Position numbers and translations under genes: made by a program | The notes under the pieces: model-generated | Database searches by the model: none | What the model saw: the letters and a program-made list of their open reading frames with translations, nothing else | Told to the model about the DNA's origin: nothing | Assembly: GCF_021184025.1 (NCBI RefSeq) | Contig: NZ_CP036537.1 | Coordinates: 1,984,001-2,048,000, forward strand | Reading direction: 5' to 3' | DNA: 64,000 nt | Source: Rhodopseudomonas boonkerdii | GTDB taxonomy: Bacteria; Pseudomonadota; Alphaproteobacteria; Rhizobiales; Xanthobacteraceae | Shown here: piece after piece, positions 59,798 to 64,000 of the stretch | How positions within the stretch are numbered: position 1 is the stretch's first letter | Layout: each line of letters opens with the position of its first letter

Positions 59798-61219
59798 ATG
59801 ACCGCACCCGCCGGTTTCACCGACTATATCGTCAAGGACATTTCGCTCGCCGATTTCGGCCGCAAGGAGCTCTCGATCGCCGAGACCGAAATGCCGGGCC
59901 TGATGGCCACTCGTGAAGAGTTTGGCCCGAAGCAGCCGTTGAAGGGCGCGCGTATCGCCGGTTCGCTGCACATGACCATCCAGACCGGCGTGCTCATCGA
60001 GACGCTGAAGGCGCTCGGCGCCGACATCCGCTGGGTCTCGTGTAACATCTACTCGACGCAGGATCATGCTGCCGCCGCGATCGCTGCCGCCGGCATTCCG
60101 GTGTTCGCCGTCAAGGGCGAAACCCTGAAGGACTACTGGGACTACACCGCAAAGCTGTTCGACTGGCACGGTGGCGGCCACCCGAACATGATTCTCGACG
60201 ACGGCGGCGATGCCACCATGTATGTCCACCTCGGCCTGCGCGCCGAGAACGGCGACACAGCGTTCCTGGACAAGCCGGGTTCGGAAGAAGAGGAAGTGTT
60301 CTTTGCGCTGCTGAAGAAGCAGCTGAAGGAAAAGCCGAAGGGTTACTTCAAGGCGATCGCCGACTCGATCAAGGGGGTCTCGGAAGAGACCACTACGGGC
60401 GTGCATCGTCTGTACGACATGCAGAAGGCTGGCACGCTGCTGTGGCCCGCGATCAACGTCAACGACAGCGTCACCAAGTCGAAGTTCGACAACCTCTATG
60501 GTTGCCGCGAGTCGCTGGTCGATGGCATCCGCCGTGGCACCGACGTGATGATGTCGGGCAAGGTCGCCATGGTTGCCGGCTTCGGTGACGTCGGCAAGGG
60601 CTCGGCGGCTTCGCTGCGTCAGGCCGGTTGCCGCGTGCTGGTGTCCGAAATCGATCCGATCTGCGCGCTGCAGGCGGCGATGGAAGGCTATGAAGTTGTG
60701 ACCATGGAAGACGCCGCGCCGCGCGCCGACATCTTCGTCACTGCGACGGGCAACAAGGACATCATCACCATCGAGCACATGCGTGCGATGAAGGATCGTG
60801 CCATCGTCTGCAATATCGGCCACTTCGACAACGAGATTCAGGTCGGTGCGCTGAAGAACCTGAAGTGGGACAACATCAAGCCGCAGGTCGACGAGATCAC
60901 CTTCGCCGACGGCAAGCGCATGATCCTGCTGTCTGAAGGCCGCCTGGTGAATCTCGGCAACGCCACCGGCCACCCGTCCTTCGTGATGTCGGCCTCCTTC
61001 ACCAACCAGACGCTGGCGCAGATCGAACTCTACGCCAACAACAAGGAAGGCAAATACAAGAAGGAAGTGTACGTGCTGCCGAAGTCGTTAGACGAGAAGG
61101 TCGCGCGCCTGCACCTCGCCAAGATCGGCGTCAAGCTGAGCACGCTGAGCAACGAGCAGGCGGCTTATATCGGCGTGAAGCAGGAAGGCCCGTTCAAGGC
61201 CGAGCACTATCGCTACTGA
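59798..61219 (+). CDS. ahcY: S-adenosylhomocysteine hydrolase
   Basis: Hydrolyses SAH to adenosine and homocysteine, relieving product inhibition of methyltransferases. The 473-aa product has [22 protein letters not shown], the NAD loop [20 protein letters not shown] (about 265-285), [11 protein letters not shown], and the C-terminal KAEHYRY that completes the neighbouring subunit's cofactor site. The insertion around residues 150-190 is typical of the long bacterial/plant-type enzymes. It follows metK and is ended by a clear terminator. Confidence 0.97.
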   Translation: MTAPAGFTDYIVKDISLADFGRKELSIAETEMPGLMATREEFGPKQPLKGARIAGSLHMTIQTGVLIETLKALGADIRWVSCNIYSTQDHAAAAIAAAGIPVFAVKGETLKDYWDYTAKLFDWHGGGHPNMILDDGGDATMYVHLGLRAENGDTAFLDKPGSEEEEVFFALLKKQLKEKPKGYFKAIADSIKGVSEETTTGVHRLYDMQKAGTLLWPAINVNDSVTKSKFDNLYGCRESLVDGIRRGTDVMMSGKVAMVAGFGDVGKGSAASLRQAGCRVLVSEIDPICALQAAMEGYEVVTMEDAAPRADIFVTATGNKDIITIEHMRAMKDRAIVCNIGHFDNEIQVGALKNLKWDNIKPQVDEITFADGKRMILLSEGRLVNLGNATGHPSFVMSASFTNQTLAQIELYANNKEGKYKKEVYVLPKSLDEKVARLHLAKIGVKLSTLSNEQAAYIGVKQEGPFKAEHYRY

Positions 61220-61243
61220 GTTCGCTCTGCAGAGCTGAATCAG

Positions 61244-61272
61244 AAAAGCCCCGGAGCGATCCGGGGCTTTTT
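61244..61272 (+). terminator. Rho-independent terminator after ahcY
   Basis: AAAAGCCCCGG, loop AGCGAT, CCGGGGCTTTT gives an 11-bp stem with a U-rich tail, 25 bases past the ahcY stop. Confidence 0.9.
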
Positions 61273-61303
61273 ATTTGGTCGGTCGGCAAGTTCGCGCGTT
61301 GCG

Positions 61304-62260
61304 CTATTTCGTTACATCCCCGGCTTTTCCATGCGTTGCGCTTTCCGCGCTTGAGAGCCAGAACAGGCCGCCAGTTGCCCCGACAATGAAAAAGACGATG
61401 CCGAAAAGAAGAGAGACGTTGATGCCTTCATTAGCCGAAAGACCAGCATAGGAAAAAGCGAGGCCCATCGATGCTTCGCGCAACCCCCATCCTGCGATCG
61501 AGATGGGGATCATCGTCACAATGATTACGGGTGGAACAATCTGGAGAACTTGTAGAAAAGTAGCCGGGGCCGCGATCGACCGAACGGCACACCAGGCAAT
61601 GACAACCGTCAATACATGGATGAGTATCGAAAGCGCGGCGACGCGAGGGCCGGTTGTTCGATTGAATATCATACGGTTTGCGACAACCGCGGAGGCGTGA
61701 ATATGATGCAGGAACCACAGGCGCTTAAACCATCCGATGCGCAATCCACCGAATAGGAGAAAGCCAAAGCCTGCGCCCAGGGCCAGAACGTCAATGGTGA
61801 CGAGGGCCGATCGACCGACGGGATCGGTGATGAGTTCATAACTCCAAGGCAACGTCGCCAGGATCAAGATGGCCAGAGCGAGTAGCCCAAAGGCGCGGTC
61901 AACGAAGATTGAGTAGGTTGCCGCGCGCCAGCCGGCACCCCCGCGGGCCAGAAGCCACAGACGGATCGCATCACCGCCCATCGACGACGGCAGCGTCTGA
62001 TTGAAAAAAGCTCCGATCATCGTGAATCGGAACGCTCGACTGACCGCGATAGGGGTATCGCAACTGGTGCAAATTGTTCGCCAGCGCAACGCGCTGGCGC
62101 AGGTGGCGACGTAAGCCAGCAAGATGGCAAGCAATAACCAGCCGAAACTCGCAGCATCGATTCGCGATAGGAGCTCGGCAAAGTCAACCTTTCGCAGGGC
62201 GAAATAGAGCAGGGCTGCCGTGACGAAAACTTTTATAGCCAAAATCAAAATACGACGCAT
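61304..62260 (-). CDS. Flippase-like membrane protein (LPG synthase TM / UPF0104 family)
   Basis: The 318-aa product has about eight membrane segments and the family landmarks ALLYFALRKVDFAELLSRI (about 16-34), CASALRWRTICTSCDTPI, FNQTLPSSMGGDAIRLWLLARGG (about 86-108), FVDRAFGLLALAI and ISIAGWGLREASMGLAF. This matches the membrane domain of lysylphosphatidylglycerol synthase and related proteins found in glycolipid clusters; the synthase domain is absent. Lipid-linked substrate flipping is an inference. Convergent with ahcY; the 140 bases upstream show nothing clear. Confidence 0.8.
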   Translation of the reverse strand: MRRILILAIKVFVTAALLYFALRKVDFAELLSRIDAASFGWLLLAILLAYVATCASALRWRTICTSCDTPIAVSRAFRFTMIGAFFNQTLPSSMGGDAIRLWLLARGGAGWRAATYSIFVDRAFGLLALAILILATLPWSYELITDPVGRSALVTIDVLALGAGFGFLLFGGLRIGWFKRLWFLHHIHASAVVANRMIFNRTTGPRVAALSILIHVLTVVIAWCAVRSIAAPATFLQVLQIVPPVIIVTMIPISIAGWGLREASMGLAFSYAGLSANEGINVSLLFGIVFFIVGATGGLFWLSSAESATHGKAGDVTK

Positions 62261-62400
62261 CGCATCAATTCTTGTTCTGGAGCGTAACCGTGGCGAGCGC
62301 CCCGATCGCTTGTCTTTGACTGCTTCGAAAAATCCAAGAAGGAAGGCTCGACGGCTTCACAATGGCGAGATCGGTCGGCCTCCTAATTGGGCGGAGCGAT

Positions 62401-63099
62401 CTATGTGGGCTCGCCGATCGAAAACCTCAGCGTGCCAATGCCGTCCACGCCGCACTCGACTTTGTCGCCAGGATTGAGCGCAGCCACACCCGCCGGGGTT
62501 CCGGTCAGGATGACGTCACCTGCGCCGAGCTCGACCTGCAGCGACAGCTTCGAGATGATCTCGGCGATGTTCCAGATCATTTCCGACAGATCGCCCTTCT
62601 GGCGCTCGGTGCCGTTCACCGACAGCCAGATCTTGCCCTTGGAGGGATGACCGGATTTCGAAGCCGGAATCAGCGCGCCTGTCGGAGCGGACATGTCGAA
62701 TGACTTGCCGATCTCCCAGGGCTGCTCCTTCTTGCGCGAGATGGTCTGCAGGTCGCGGCGGGTGAGGTCGACGCTGACGCCATAGCCCCAGACGTGGTCG
62801 AGCGCCTGCTCGGGCGAGATGTTGAGGCCGCCGCTCTTGAGCGCCACCAGCAGCTCTACCTCGTGCTGCATGTCCTTGGTCAGGGTCGGATAGGGGATCA
62901 CGCTCCCGTCGGCCACGGCCATGTCGGCATGCTTGGCGAAGAAGAAGGGCGGGTTGCGCTCGTCGTTGCCGAGCTCCCGGATGTGCTCGAGATAATTGCG
63001 GCCGACACACCAGACGCGGCGGACCGGGAATTTGGCGGTTTCGCCCTGGACGGCGATGGCGGCCTGCGGCGGCGGAGTGATCACATAGGAAGCGGTCAT
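62401..63099 (-). CDS. Fumarylacetoacetate-hydrolase-family protein
   Basis: The 232-aa product from the ATG at 63099 (MTASYVITPPPQAAIAVQG). It shows VWCVGRNYLEHIRELGNDERNPPFFFAKHADMAV, the metal ligands in MQHEVELLVAL, WGYGVSVDLTRRDLQ with a further Asp, and the typical end GDVILTGTPAGVAALNPGDKVECGVDGIGTL. FAH-family members of this size are usually acylpyruvate hydrolases, oxaloacetate decarboxylases or isomerases acting on diketo acids. A TTG eight codons upstream is possible but weak. Confidence 0.85.
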   Translation of the reverse strand: MTASYVITPPPQAAIAVQGETAKFPVRRVWCVGRNYLEHIRELGNDERNPPFFFAKHADMAVADGSVIPYPTLTKDMQHEVELLVALKSGGLNISPEQALDHVWGYGVSVDLTRRDLQTISRKKEQPWEIGKSFDMSAPTGALIPASKSGHPSKGKIWLSVNGTERQKGDLSEMIWNIAEIISKLSLQVELGAGDVILTGTPAGVAALNPGDKVECGVDGIGTLRFSIGEPT

Positions 63100-63164
63100 G
63101 AAGGGGTCTCGGACTGGTTGCAAATGACGTCGATCCGCCGTGAGGCGGCCCCGGCAGCGTCCTC

Positions 63165-64000
<836 letters not shown>

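Noticed and set aside
61220..61303. SAH riboswitch linked to ahcY
   Set aside because: Such elements lie upstream; the gap upstream of ahcY contains REP-type hairpins, and the downstream hairpin is a normal terminator.

Overview
The window looks like chromosome of an alphaproteobacterium of the Nitrobacteraceae (Bradyrhizobium / Rhodopseudomonas / Afipia group). This rests on the protein style of metK and ahcY, the abundance of LivFGHMJ-type transporters, a two-domain CaiB/BaiF CoA-transferase, and the intergenic REP-type hairpin repeats. I recognised families by eye; no database search was run. I see no rRNA, tRNA, CRISPR array, insertion sequence or phage gene.

Region 1 (1 to about 28.4 kb) is a surface-polysaccharide cluster. 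It holds rmlBCDA for dTDP-L-rhamnose (minus strand, rmlA cut by the left edge), a Wzm/Wzt ABC polysaccharide exporter, and several SAM-dependent methyltransferases (two of the FkbM family). It also holds two GT-C-like membrane proteins, an AGE-family epimerase, a GtrA flippase-like protein and three unusual multidomain enzymes: an asparagine synthetase fused to a GT4 glycosyltransferase (1309 aa), a two-module glycosyltransferase (985 aa) and a methyltransferase fused to a GT2 enzyme (487 aa). A short sequence module around a G-R-F-(S/A)-H-W-G motif recurs in three of the proteins. The cluster is mosaic: transcription direction switches repeatedly, it contains a decayed DUF2142-like pseudogene and a doubtful gene at 3.2-4.6 kb, and it appears less GC-rich than the rest. 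It probably builds and exports a methylated, rhamnose-containing O-antigen or similar glycan by the ABC-transporter route.

Region 2 (28.4-55.3 kb) is dominated by three complete branched-chain-amino-acid-type (Liv) ABC transporters. Operon A (minus, 37470 to 30428) runs livG, acyl-CoA ligase, livH, livM, binding protein, livF, and faces a divergent Crp-family regulator. Operon B (minus, 43712 to 38602) is SBP-livH-livM-livG-livF and follows a tandem-domain CaiB/BaiF gene and a HemD-like gene. Operon C (plus, 49486 to 54172) is SBP-livH-livM-livG-livF with a MetE-like methyltransferase gene directly behind it and a divergent MarR regulator. The ligases, the CoA-transferase and the regulators suggest uptake and CoA activation of organic acids or amino-acid-like compounds, though substrates cannot be read from sequence. 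In all three operons a REP-type hairpin repeat lies just 3' of the binding-protein gene. purU and a small lipoprotein gene lie between operons B and C.

Region 3 (55.3-64 kb) holds UDP-glucose dehydrogenase, an unusual HTH-plus-methyltransferase-like gene, and then metK and ahcY (SAM synthesis and SAH removal). It ends with a flippase-like membrane protein, a fumarylacetoacetate-hydrolase-family enzyme, and the C-terminal part of an ABC exporter cut by the right edge.

The most interesting observations are the recurrent HWG module, the AsnB-GT4 fusion, the hairpin that hides the ribosome-binding site of the GT-C gene, the C11 tract in front of a membrane glycosyltransferase gene, the LivF whose Walker A lysine is arginine, the placement of REPs behind all three binding-protein genes, and the HTH-methyltransferase gene with a structured leader ahead of metK-ahcY.
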